From NCBI GenBank assembly GCA_902780635.1, contig CACZGH010000015.1, forward strand, positions 20,977 to 84,976: a stretch of 64,000 nucleotides of DNA, read 5' to 3'. The notes beneath the pieces are model-generated. The model was not told the origin of the DNA and made no database searches. It saw only the letters and a program-made list of their open reading frames with translations. The translations under genes and the position numbers were made by a program. Positions 1-8,806 of the stretch are shown here, piece after piece. The DNA is from an uncultured Prevotellaceae bacterium (lineage in GTDB: Bacteria; Bacteroidota; Bacteroidia; Bacteroidales; Bacteroidaceae). How positions within the stretch are numbered: the first letter of the stretch is position 1; every line of letters starts with the position of its first letter.

Positions 1-1
1 C

Positions 2-931
2 CTGCAACGAACATGGAAGAAAGGGGACGTCATCCAGCTCGACCTGCCCATGCACGTGAGGAGAATTGTAGCCAATGACAATGCCGTGGACGACCGTCAC
101 AAGGTGGCACTTGAGCGGGGACCAGTGGTGTACTGTCTGGAAGGATCCGATCAGACCGACGGCAAGGTGTTCAACAAATATATCCTCAACAGCACACCGT
201 TCAACACCCACTTTGAGAAAGACCTGCTCGGAGGTGTGATGGTGATAGAGGGGGCTGCCAAAGAAATACAGCCCAGCGGCGAAGTGACCGATACCCACTT
301 CAAGGCCATCCCTTACTCCACCTGGAACAACCGTGGGGCACAACAAATGGAGATATGGATTGCCAATAGTCCTCTCAAGGCGGTGCCTACGCCGCTGCCC
401 ACCATTGCTTCGATGGCACAGACCTTCTCCAACCGTGGCCCCATCCAAAATGATGCCCCTGAGACAGCACCCACCGACTCTTGGGCAGGAGGCGTCAACG
501 ACCAATGGGAGCCCACCCACTCTGCCGATATCTCCAAGCCTTACCACTACTGGTGGCTGAAACGAGGCACCACAGAGGCCATCTCTTATCGGTTTGACAA
601 GGAGTATGAGGTGGCCAACGTGCAAGTCTACTGGCTGCAGTTTGACCATTACGACGGCGACTTCCGCACACCTGAATCGTGGACACTCTACTATCAGACA
701 GCCGACGGAGAGTGGCGCGAGGTGGAGCAGCACTCTGCGTATGGTGTCAAGGCCGACTGCTACAACAGTGTCGATTTCGCTCCCGTACGTACCAAAGGAC
801 TGAAAATCTTGGCCAAACTCAGAGAAGGACAGTCGGGTGGCGTGCTGGAGTGGAAAATCAACTACGGACAGACACTCAATGACGTGGTTGCGGGCAAGAA
901 GCCTTATTTTCAGGGGTATGAAATCAGATAA
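2..931 (+). CDS. GH127-type (DUF1680) glycoside hydrolase, C-terminal part
   Basis: The reading frame is open from base 2 and the true start lies outside the window, so only about 309 C-terminal residues are visible; the internal ATG at 50 is not the start. The sequence RGPVVYCLE, preceded by a W-K-K-G-D stretch and LPMHVR, is the C-terminal beta-sandwich signature of the DUF1680/GH127 family, whose characterised members are beta-L-arabinofuranosidases. The last 130 residues (from about WAGGVNDQWEP) form a discoidin-like beta-sandwich that may bind glycan. The catalytic (alpha/alpha)6 barrel is not visible, so GH127 against GH146 cannot be settled. It is followed after 24 bases by a secreted metalloprotease-like gene on the same strand, probably in one operon. 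Confidence 0.8.
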   Translation: MQRTWKKGDVIQLDLPMHVRRIVANDNAVDDRHKVALERGPVVYCLEGSDQTDGKVFNKYILNSTPFNTHFEKDLLGGVMVIEGAAKEIQPSGEVTDTHFKAIPYSTWNNRGAQQMEIWIANSPLKAVPTPLPTIASMAQTFSNRGPIQNDAPETAPTDSWAGGVNDQWEPTHSADISKPYHYWWLKRGTTEAISYRFDKEYEVANVQVYWLQFDHYDGDFRTPESWTLYYQTADGEWREVEQHSAYGVKADCYNSVDFAPVRTKGLKILAKLREGQSGGVLEWKINYGQTLNDVVAGKKPYFQGYEIR

Positions 932-955
932 TCACCAATCGTTTCTTCATTTTTC

Positions 956-2215
956 ATGATGACATCAAGAATCATTCTCAGCCTCATGTTGGCGCTGGCG
1001 CTGAATTGTACACAGCGTGTCAGTGCACAAAAGAAAGTATATATTCCAGAAGACCTGCGCGGCATGGACCTCACCGCTGACACCTCTCAGTGGTCGTATC
1101 AGCGTAGCATAGAGACGCCCGATCTCATCTTTATGTGGCAGCGCGGTTTTGGTCAGGACTTGACCAATCCTCCTCTTTTGGATGGCAAGCCCATGGCGTT
1201 TCGCCTGGACGACCTGAGATACCGTGTGCAGCATTTCTACCATTTCTTCCGGGATACCCTGAAGTGGGTGAATGGCCCTTCCAAGGCCGACCGCTATAAG
1301 ATGATGGTCATGATCAACTATTCGAATGACGGCACTGCCTATGGTGGCACTTACGACAATTTCATCGGTGCGCTATGGGTGGCTCCCAATCGCATACAAG
1401 ACAGGAAGATGAACTGTCTGGCTCATGAACTTGGACACTCCTTCCAGGCTCAGATCATGGCTGATAGCATCGGGGAGTGTTGGGGTGGCACAGGATTTTT
1501 CGAGATGACCTCTCAGTGGATGCTTTGGCAGGTCAACCCCGACTGGCTCACCGACGAGAACTATCATTTCGAGGCATTCAAGAAGCTGACTCACAAAGCT
1601 TTCCTGCACATGGAAAACATCTACCACTCTCCCTATGTGATACAGTGGTGGAGTGACCTCCATGGGCGTGAGAGCATCGCAGAGCTTTTCCGGCAGGGCA
1701 GGAGAGGGGAAGACCCCGCTTCCACCTATATGCGGATGTACGGAATGAGTCAGGCAGCTTTCTGCGACGAGATGTTTCGTGGATACCAGCACTTGATGGA
1801 TTTTGACTTCCAGCATGCGCGGAAGGAGACACGGCCCTATGCCTGCACGTTCGACACCGAGTTGCAAGACAATGGCAAAGGCTGGTTCGCACCGAAAGAC
1901 ATCCCTGAAGGATATGGCTTCAATGCCATCCGGTTGGATGACCGTGTGAATCTCCAGGCCAAGAGCTTTAAACTGCGTATCAAAGGCAACAACCTGCGCT
2001 ATGGTTTCGTGGGGGTGACCACCGACGGCGAGTGTCTTTATAGCGCTGTCAATGCCACCACCATGCGGGTCTCGAAAGACAAACAGCTGCGGCATCTCTA
2101 TCTGGTTGTGATGGGAGCCCCACAGCGTCATGAGGAGGTGTTCGTCAAAGACGCCACTGACCCTCAAGCATACAACTATCGTCAGTTCCCTTATGCTTTC
2201 AAGATTTCCTATTAA
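956..2215 (+). CDS. Secreted DUF6055-type putative zinc metalloprotease
   Basis: 419 residues with a Sec signal peptide ending near VSAQ (residue 25). A gluzincin-like zinc site is visible: H157-E-L-G-H161 in AHELGHSFQ, followed by E183 in FFEMTSQW, a plausible third ligand. The N-terminal motif KVYIPEDLR and the W/F-rich segment around residues 45-65 recur in the protein encoded at 3716-5935, so the two are paralogues. They resemble the family catalogued as DUF6055, whose activity is not established; protease function is inferred from the HExxH...E arrangement. The C-terminal 130 residues look like a beta-sandwich. The start at 956 is the first of two adjacent ATGs. The 3' end overlaps the next gene by 23 bases, suggesting translational coupling. 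Confidence 0.75.
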   Translation: MMTSRIILSLMLALALNCTQRVSAQKKVYIPEDLRGMDLTADTSQWSYQRSIETPDLIFMWQRGFGQDLTNPPLLDGKPMAFRLDDLRYRVQHFYHFFRDTLKWVNGPSKADRYKMMVMINYSNDGTAYGGTYDNFIGALWVAPNRIQDRKMNCLAHELGHSFQAQIMADSIGECWGGTGFFEMTSQWMLWQVNPDWLTDENYHFEAFKKLTHKAFLHMENIYHSPYVIQWWSDLHGRESIAELFRQGRRGEDPASTYMRMYGMSQAAFCDEMFRGYQHLMDFDFQHARKETRPYACTFDTELQDNGKGWFAPKDIPEGYGFNAIRLDDRVNLQAKSFKLRIKGNNLRYGFVGVTTDGECLYSAVNATTMRVSKDKQLRHLYLVVMGAPQRHEEVFVKDATDPQAYNYRQFPYAFKISY

Positions 2216-3662
2216 AGTCATCATGCTGCTGATGGTGGCGATGGTCGCCTGCCATGGAGAGAAATTGGCTGCGCAGTCGCACACGCATGTCTATATGAGT
2301 CAAGACGATGGGCACTGGCATTTCCCTATCGCCATCGACAGCATCTCTGATATCAACGTGAGTCCCGACTTGCAATATCTGCAAGTCAATCTGAAGGGGC
2401 GTCAGACGGTGCCGTTCTATATCCAGCAGATTGACAGTGTGACTTTTGAGAATGAGCCTACAGAGGAGACCAAAGATCATTACAAGGTGTTTCCACTCTA
2501 TATCACAACTGCCGATGGCAGAGAGATCACCTCAAGAGAGGAATATATCCCCTGCCATCTTTCACTCGGTGGGATTGGGGCGTTTTCCAACTATTCTGGC
2601 ACCGGATGCATTCGTGGACGGGGAAATAGTTCGTTCCTGTGGTATGACAAGAAACCCTTCCGCATTAAACTTGACCACCAGCACAAGATACTCGGACTGC
2701 CCAAGGCGAAAAGCTGGGTGCTGCTTGCCAACTATCGTGACGTGACCGATATAATGAACACTTTTGTGTTTGAGATGGGAGAAGCGCTCGGGTTGCCATA
2801 CACCAACCACACCAGATATGTGGAGCTTTTCGTCAATGGAGACTACAGAGGTGTCTATCAACTGACCGAACAGGTGCAACAGAACAAGAACCGGGTGAAT
2901 GTGAGCAAGGAGCGGGGCATCCTCATCTCTCTCGATGTGGATGATGGTCCGGGCGAGAATCCCTACGCCGACGACAATTTCTGGAGCCGGGTCTACCGCA
3001 TGCCGGTATGTGTGAAATACCCTGACGAGGAATATGCTACCGCCTACACCGTCGACAGCGTGCGCACCGTTTTCGCTGAGCTCGAACAGGCCATCAAGTC
3101 GAAAGACTACGAACTCGTGAAGGAGTTGCTCGACATCCCGTCGTTTATCAAGTACCTCCAGATACAGGAGTTCGTGTACAATGTGGAATTGTCAGCGCCA
3201 CGCTCCATCTACATGCACAAAGACGGTGACGGAAAGTGGTTCATGGGCCCCTTGTGGGATTTCGATGCCGGCTACGATTTTGACTGGAGTCAGATGTACA
3301 CCGGCCATAACTATTTCTCTAGCTTTACGGAGACAGTCATGGGCTCTAATCCCCTGAAACGCAATGGCAATTATCCTTATGTGCCTCAGTTCTTCACCGA
3401 CCTTTTCGCATGCAAGGAGTTCGTGCAAGACTACAAAGCACAGTGGGCTGCTGTCAAAGACACCATTGTCACGCATGCGTGGGGTGAGTGCATGAAATAT
3501 GTGGACCAACTGCGTGCTTCGGGTGCCATCGACCGTGAAATGAAAAGATGGCCCTTGGCGGGAAAGAAGTTTGACACCGAACTGGAAAAAATGCGCAAGT
3601 GGCTTCAAAACCGCCTGACCCATATATCCTATCTCATCGCGGCGATACCCGAGCCTAAATAG
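2193..3662 (+). CDS. CotH kinase-like secreted protein
   Basis: 489 residues from the chosen start. The frame is open further upstream (ATG at 2130), but the ATG at 2193 gives a clean basic N-terminus and a hydrophobic stretch ending in VAMVAC, a possible lipobox; an ATG at 2223 is also possible. The CotH-kinase fold is supported by RGRGNSS (residues 141-147) followed by KKPFRIKL, by LFVNGDYRGVYQLTEQ, and by the metal-binding W355-D356-F357-D358. A short N-terminal region of about 90 residues (DSISDINVS, IDSVTFEN) is typical of secreted Bacteroidetes CotH proteins. Family members are atypical protein kinases or pseudokinases; an extracellular substrate here is unknown. The gene sits between two DUF6055-type paralogues on the same strand. 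Confidence 0.8.
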   Translation: MLSRFPIKVIMLLMVAMVACHGEKLAAQSHTHVYMSQDDGHWHFPIAIDSISDINVSPDLQYLQVNLKGRQTVPFYIQQIDSVTFENEPTEETKDHYKVFPLYITTADGREITSREEYIPCHLSLGGIGAFSNYSGTGCIRGRGNSSFLWYDKKPFRIKLDHQHKILGLPKAKSWVLLANYRDVTDIMNTFVFEMGEALGLPYTNHTRYVELFVNGDYRGVYQLTEQVQQNKNRVNVSKERGILISLDVDDGPGENPYADDNFWSRVYRMPVCVKYPDEEYATAYTVDSVRTVFAELEQAIKSKDYELVKELLDIPSFIKYLQIQEFVYNVELSAPRSIYMHKDGDGKWFMGPLWDFDAGYDFDWSQMYTGHNYFSSFTETVMGSNPLKRNGNYPYVPQFFTDLFACKEFVQDYKAQWAAVKDTIVTHAWGECMKYVDQLRASGAIDREMKRWPLAGKKFDTELEKMRKWLQNRLTHISYLIAAIPEPK

Positions 3663-3715
3663 ACATCCAATAACCGTGCCTTTTATCCATCACAATAACA
3701 AACATCAAGAAAGAA

Positions 3716-5935
3716 ATGCAGACATCTCATCTAAGAGGCCATCGTGCCATCGTATGGACAACAGTCTTGTTTTTTCAGTGTACACTGTTCTTGACCAGTG
3801 CTTTCGCACAGAAGACAGTATACATACCCAATGAGTGGCGATATTTCAGTAGTGATACGCTGCTTTACAAGGAAAGTGACCCCGACAACAAATACACTTG
3901 GTCGAAGAGTCGCTCTGTAGAGTCAGACAATGTCATCATCTTCTGGGACAAAGGATGGGGCAATACCAAACCTCATGAATTGCCCAAGAGCAACTTCTTT
4001 TATGTGGACATCCCTTATCTGCTTCAGCAGTGTGAGTCGTTCTTCGATTTGGAGATCAATCAACTGGGGTTTGTCAATCCGGAGACATCCAACCTGAGCA
4101 AATACAAAGTGATGGTGCTGATGAACCACACCACCGAGTGGACTTGTTTTGGCGGCGGTTATGATTTTCAGGTCTCTGCTCTCTGGCTCAACCCATCCAC
4201 CTGTAAGCCTGTTGAATTTGCTGTGGCGCATGAGGTGGGGCATAGCTTCCACTATATGTGCTATGCGGAGCACAGTGGACACACCGATTCCAACACCGAC
4301 AACACCGGATTCCATCTGGCGTGTGGCAATGGTCAGGCCATCTGGGAACAAACCGCCCAATGGCAAGCCAGTCAGTCGTTTCCTGAACTGATGTATTCAG
4401 AGAGTTACGGTCCCTATGTGCCCATTTTCCGCCATAGTCACAACTATGCGTTCTCGCATGAGTGGCATCGCTATCAGTCTTATTGGTTCCATTATTACCT
4501 CTGCGAGCGTTATAATGATATCACTACCGTGGCGCAGGTTTGGAACACACCTATGACGGGTCAGCAGCAAGGTCATGCCACAGACTTCAACCAGGCGCTG
4601 ATGAAGTTGAAAAACCTTTCTGTGAGAGATCTCTATCAACTCTACTTTGACTATGCATGCCGCTGTGTCACCTGGGACATACAAGCTTGCCAACCCTATC
4701 GTGACCCCTATATCGGCAATTTTGAGTATCGCTGCGTGTTGTTGGAAGATGGTGGCTATCAGGTGGCGCTGGCCAGTTGCCCTCAGGGCACAGGTTTCAA
4801 CGTCATTCCATTGCAGGTGCCTTCTGCTGGCACGCAGGTGACGACTCATCTCACCGGTCTGGCTGTTGGTTCAACGCTGCTGGACGAAGATCCGGGCGAG
4901 TTCTACAATGGCAACTCTGTCTACGAGAAGTTGCCCGCCGATGCCAATGGCTTGCGTCATTATGTCAATGGAGGAACCCGCTCAGCACGGGGCTTCCGTA
5001 TGGGCTATGTGGCGTTGATGCAAGATGGGACGAGACAGTATTTCTCTGAAGACAGTGTCTATTGTCAAGGTACGAAAAACGGGGTGATGGAAGACTACTC
5101 TTTTGTCGTGCCAGAAGGCGTCAGCCGGTTGTGGCTGGTGGTGTCACCTGCGTTGAAGAGCTATGTCAAGCACAGTTGGGATGACACGATCGACAAAGAC
5201 GATATGTGGCCATATAGTTTTAGTCTTGAAGGGACCGACATCGGCCCAGGGGCCACGGTCTATGCCGCACCGACCCTCGATGGCCGTAGTATTGCCGACA
5301 TCACTTATACTTATGATGTGCAATTCCCACGTGATGTCCAGAACTACAGCGGATGCACTTTCTCCCTCACAGGACGTACAGCAGCGGCATTGGGAACCGC
5401 TTTCCAGATGAATGCCTCGACCATCGGTTCCAAAATGCAGGCATGGAGCGACCGGGGACCGCAAAATGGGAAGATCATGTTCTATGCGGTAGATCCTGAT
5501 GGCACTTTGGCCGCATCGGGCAGTACCGCCAATGGTTATGGCCACTGGTTTGACAGGCAAGGCAAGGTCACCTCTTATAACAATGGCTACGTCTACTCAG
5601 AGTTTCAGCCTTCTGACCTCTCTTTCACCATCGGTCAGTATCCAGGCAAGTCTCAGGAAGGGGCACAGTATACCATCCGTCAGACCTTGCGCTATCGCAA
5701 GAACGCCCAGTCATACGCCAATGCCAATTTCATCTTCCATGTCACAGTAGGTGGCTCTATGGCTCAGGCCACGCTGCAGTCGGTAGACTACGATGACCCC
5801 ACAGGCATTCAAAATCTGGTGAATGCAGACCCAACGTCAACATCACAGCACATCTACAACCTGCAAGGACAAAGGCTCAATGCCCCACAGCCTGGTCTCA
5901 ATATCATCAACGGTCAAAAAATAGTTGTAAAATAA
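3716..5935 (+). CDS. Secreted DUF6055-type putative metalloprotease with DUF4859-like domain
   Basis: 739 residues with a signal peptide ending near SAFAQ. The metallopeptidase-like part carries H172-E-V-G-H176 (VAHEVGHSFHY) and E211 in WEQTAQW, matching the arrangement in the gene at 956. From about residue 510 a DUF4859-like domain is recognisable (GHWFDRQGKV, VYSEFQP, FTIGQYPGKS), the same repeat that builds the convergent protein at 6077-8506. The last 30 residues form the recurrent tail YNLQGQRL...IINGQKIVVK. Protease activity is inference from the motif. It is the last gene of the cluster and is followed by a strong terminator. Confidence 0.75.
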   Translation: MQTSHLRGHRAIVWTTVLFFQCTLFLTSAFAQKTVYIPNEWRYFSSDTLLYKESDPDNKYTWSKSRSVESDNVIIFWDKGWGNTKPHELPKSNFFYVDIPYLLQQCESFFDLEINQLGFVNPETSNLSKYKVMVLMNHTTEWTCFGGGYDFQVSALWLNPSTCKPVEFAVAHEVGHSFHYMCYAEHSGHTDSNTDNTGFHLACGNGQAIWEQTAQWQASQSFPELMYSESYGPYVPIFRHSHNYAFSHEWHRYQSYWFHYYLCERYNDITTVAQVWNTPMTGQQQGHATDFNQALMKLKNLSVRDLYQLYFDYACRCVTWDIQACQPYRDPYIGNFEYRCVLLEDGGYQVALASCPQGTGFNVIPLQVPSAGTQVTTHLTGLAVGSTLLDEDPGEFYNGNSVYEKLPADANGLRHYVNGGTRSARGFRMGYVALMQDGTRQYFSEDSVYCQGTKNGVMEDYSFVVPEGVSRLWLVVSPALKSYVKHSWDDTIDKDDMWPYSFSLEGTDIGPGATVYAAPTLDGRSIADITYTYDVQFPRDVQNYSGCTFSLTGRTAAALGTAFQMNASTIGSKMQAWSDRGPQNGKIMFYAVDPDGTLAASGSTANGYGHWFDRQGKVTSYNNGYVYSEFQPSDLSFTIGQYPGKSQEGAQYTIRQTLRYRKNAQSYANANFIFHVTVGGSMAQATLQSVDYDDPTGIQNLVNADPTSTSQHIYNLQGQRLNAPQPGLNIINGQKIVVK

Positions 5936-5992
5936 CAGGATCAAGGGTTCTTTCATTCTCTGAATCCACTTTTGCCCTGTTGATAATCCCAT

Positions 5993-6032
5993 AAAAAAAC
6001 AGCGGGTGTCATCGAGACGCCCGCTGTTTTTT
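5993..6032. terminator. Bidirectional rho-independent terminator
   Basis: An A-run precedes a GC-rich stem (ACAGCGGG...CCCGCTGT, loop near ATCGA) and a T-run follows it. The structure works in both directions and lies between the convergent genes ending at 5935 (+) and 6077 (-). Confidence 0.9.
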
Positions 6033-6076
6033 GTGTTAAAGGGAATGGGCGCTGGGGCCCATTCTATGTCTTGTCT

Positions 6077-8506
6077 TTATTTCAGAACCATCTTTTTGCC
6101 ATTGATGATGTAGATACCCTTGTGTGTGGTGTTGACCTGGCGGCCCTGGAGGTCGTAGATAAGACCGTTGGCAGCCTGATTGCCTGTCAGTTCTACGATG
6201 CCGTTCATCAGTTCATCATACTTAGCCTGTGAGAGGAACTTGGCATAGTACACATACTGGTTGTTGTTCACCTCGAAGCAGAATTGGCCATCAGCGCTGT
6301 AGTCATCAGCCACAGGATCGTTGGAGGCGATGTTGAGAACCACTTTGTCGCCATCCTTGGCGATATAGAAGTACATGTTTCCATAACCGTCGTAGTTGCC
6401 GTCGGGATTGAAGCTGAGGCCATCCTCGCAGTTCTTGCCCTCGCCATAGACTCCGTTGGACATGCCGCGCAGATAGTAGTTGCTGCTGTTGAGCAGGTCG
6501 TCGACAGTTACTTCCAGTGCTGCGGCAGCTTTGCTAAGGTCAATTTCCACATCCACACCGTCTTGTGTCACAGGCAGGTAGATGGTCTCAGAGCCCACCT
6601 CTGTCTTTTCCTCAAGAGTCTCAACAAATGCGATGTTGATGTTGATGGTGATCATCTTGTCGGTTTCCTCGTTCACCAGGAAGAGTTGGGTGGAGAAGGT
6701 GTCGCCAACGGCTGGCAGTTGTGGCTTCTGGCAGCCACGGAACAGACCGTCAGCATAGACGATACCCATGATGGAGTTGCCATCGCCCCATGTGGAGACA
6801 CGGCCTTCCTTGTTGAGCCAGAATCCGGGGTTGGGGTCGCAACTCCAAGCCTTGGAGTAAATGCCCTTTACGACAGCCACCGAGTCGATATTCAGTCCAT
6901 AGAGAATGGGGTTGGCAGTGCCAATGAGGCTCTCGATGTCCTCAACGGGGATAGTGCCAAGGTCAAACATGGTGTAATTGTTGTCAAGCAGTTGCTGTAC
7001 GGCAAACGTACGGCTGCCTACACTTTCAAACTGATATTCCACATAGGTAGGATCAACGATTCTCAGTGTGACATTATATTGATAGTAGTTGCTTTCGTTG
7101 GTGAAATAGAGGCTGGCGTGAAGTTCGTCGCCCACTTGTCTTGTGTTGGGCTTATGACCCACGTTCAGTACAGAGTAGTCATTGGCTACGGCAGGCTCAA
7201 TATAGAAAGAACCGTTGGCGTAGGCAATGACATAACCGTCTTCGGTAAACCACCAGCCACCGTTGTTGGCTGTGCTGCCGCCGAAGTTGTCTTTATCATC
7301 AAGAGCCACCAGTCCTAATGCCGACACTTCACAACCTAAGGTCTGAGCGATTTTCTCCAGGTCGGGGTAGATTTGTACAGAACCCCAGTCGGTCAGCGGT
7401 TCCTGTTCGGCCACGACATCCTCTTCACCGAGTTTGTTATAATTGGACATGCCACTTCCACTTTCCACTTCATTGAGTTTCAGGGTGTACTTGATGCGGT
7501 ATGCATTGGGACCATAGATGATGTAGACGTTGGCAAACCACGTCTCGTTGTCCTTTAAATTGCCAGGATACTGACCCAGGTAGGCACTCAGAGAGTCATC
7601 CTCTGCCGAATAGCTAAAGTTCTCAAGGAAGAATTTGTCGGTGTCGCCCCATCCTGCGGATGACACTTCGCCATCTTCCACGCCGTCAGCGTTTTGCACA
7701 GCACGATACCAGAACCCGTGTCCACCGGCAGTGGGAACATTGGTGAGAGAGTCTTTCTTCATACCGCCACCCTGCTCCACATCAGCAGTGTTATATTCTG
7801 TGGTGTAAATCACTTTGGATATGTTTTCTGCCATACCGGCCTTGTTGGTAATACCCAGCAGGTCGAGCGCCTCTTTGATGTCAACCTTGACCAAGTCGGA
7901 GCTGTAGTCGCCTCTTGGGAACTGCTCCACTACTTTCTCCTGCTGGCCGACGATGTTGAGACTGGCCTCGACGAGAGTAGGTTCGGGAACATCGAATGTT
8001 GGCTTATCAATGACGTTGAGGGTCAGCGCGAAGCTAGCTTCCTTGCCATTGAATTTCAACTTGAGAGTAGCCTTGGCCACATCGCCTGCTTGCATGGTGC
8101 CAGGCATCTGACCACAGTAGAAGAAGAAATTGTCGTTGGCGGCATCATCGATGTTGGGACTTGCAAAAAACCTTGCGTTGTCGCCCCAGCCCACGGGCAC
8201 ACCATTGGCGTCCATCCAGAAACCATGAGCATCAGCTTCTGTAGCGGCAGCCCAGGGCGTATCCTCGCCATTAACTACGGCATAGAAAAGAATGGGGTCG
8301 GGCACTTCAGAAGTGATGTAAGTGCTGATGGCCTCGGTGAGCGTAGCCGCATCGGTGTCCAGGGTGGCGGCAATCGCCGAGAGTTGGAACTGATAGGCCG
8401 AAGCAGAATAGTCCGTCGTGGGATACTGCGAGGCTTCGGCGCTGAACTGCGCATGAGCCTGAACGCCTGTCAACAGACAGACGACTGCAATGAGCAGGTT
8501 TTTCAT
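6077..8506 (-). CDS. Secreted protein of about five DUF4859-like repeats
   Basis: 809 residues from the chosen start at 8506, which gives a clean signal peptide (MKNLLIAVVCLL...AHAQ); the frame is open to 8614, but the extra N-terminus overlaps the predicted promoter. The mature protein is built of about five repeats of 130-170 residues. Each has elements such as GFWMDANGVPVGWGD, GFWYRAVQNADG or GFWLNKEGRVSTWGD, followed by a GQ(M/Y/K)PG-type turn and a beta-strand pair. These match the DUF4859 pattern. No catalytic motif is visible. The tail YDLQGRQV...IINGKKMVLK is nearly the same as that of the metalloprotease-like protein at 3716. A carbohydrate- or surface-binding role is possible but not demonstrated. 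Confidence 0.75.
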   Translation of the reverse strand: MKNLLIAVVCLLTGVQAHAQFSAEASQYPTTDYSASAYQFQLSAIAATLDTDAATLTEAISTYITSEVPDPILFYAVVNGEDTPWAAATEADAHGFWMDANGVPVGWGDNARFFASPNIDDAANDNFFFYCGQMPGTMQAGDVAKATLKLKFNGKEASFALTLNVIDKPTFDVPEPTLVEASLNIVGQQEKVVEQFPRGDYSSDLVKVDIKEALDLLGITNKAGMAENISKVIYTTEYNTADVEQGGGMKKDSLTNVPTAGGHGFWYRAVQNADGVEDGEVSSAGWGDTDKFFLENFSYSAEDDSLSAYLGQYPGNLKDNETWFANVYIIYGPNAYRIKYTLKLNEVESGSGMSNYNKLGEEDVVAEQEPLTDWGSVQIYPDLEKIAQTLGCEVSALGLVALDDKDNFGGSTANNGGWWFTEDGYVIAYANGSFYIEPAVANDYSVLNVGHKPNTRQVGDELHASLYFTNESNYYQYNVTLRIVDPTYVEYQFESVGSRTFAVQQLLDNNYTMFDLGTIPVEDIESLIGTANPILYGLNIDSVAVVKGIYSKAWSCDPNPGFWLNKEGRVSTWGDGNSIMGIVYADGLFRGCQKPQLPAVGDTFSTQLFLVNEETDKMITININIAFVETLEEKTEVGSETIYLPVTQDGVDVEIDLSKAAAALEVTVDDLLNSSNYYLRGMSNGVYGEGKNCEDGLSFNPDGNYDGYGNMYFYIAKDGDKVVLNIASNDPVADDYSADGQFCFEVNNNQYVYYAKFLSQAKYDELMNGIVELTGNQAANGLIYDLQGRQVNTTHKGIYIINGKKMVLK

Positions 8507-8583
8507 TGGAGTATTAAACATTCTCATAAGCTTGAAATTTGTAAAAAATAAGGAAAAGATTCTGTTAGGTGTTATTCCAAAGG

Positions 8584-8615
8584 CAAAGATAGGTAATTTC
8601 ATTTGAAAAGACAAA
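8584..8615 (-). promoter_or_regulatory. Bacteroidetes-type promoter for the DUF4859 repeat gene
   Basis: On the - strand, TTTG (8612-8615) is followed after 20 bases by TATCTTTG (8584-8591), a full match to the TAnnTTTG -7 box. It lies about 78 bases upstream of the ATG at 8506, supporting that start over the longer frame. Confidence 0.65.
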
Positions 8616-8724
8616 TATTCAAGGCCGAAATATCATCCATTTAGACGATATTTTTATCATTTTGGACGATATTACAAGCCTTTTTTGAAAGGGTGTTTTT
8701 TTGCTGTTTTTTTTCTATTTTTTT

Positions 8725-8756
8725 CTTGCAAGGATAGAAAAAAAAAGTTATTTTTG
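8725..8756 (+). promoter_or_regulatory. Bacteroidetes-type promoter for the fasciclin/SusCD operon
   Basis: CTTG (8725-8728, one mismatch to TTTG), a 20-base spacer, then TATTTTTG (8749-8756), a full TAnnTTTG match. It lies 50 bases before the ATG at 8807. It is the only good promoter seen ahead of the nine-gene run ending at 31741. The rest of the 300-base divergent region (8507-8806) is AT-rich with several T- and A-runs and no other clear feature. Confidence 0.6.
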
Positions 8757-8806
8757 TTCGAATTTTCATTAAAACTACCGACCAATACCTACTAACCCAA
8801 CAAGAG

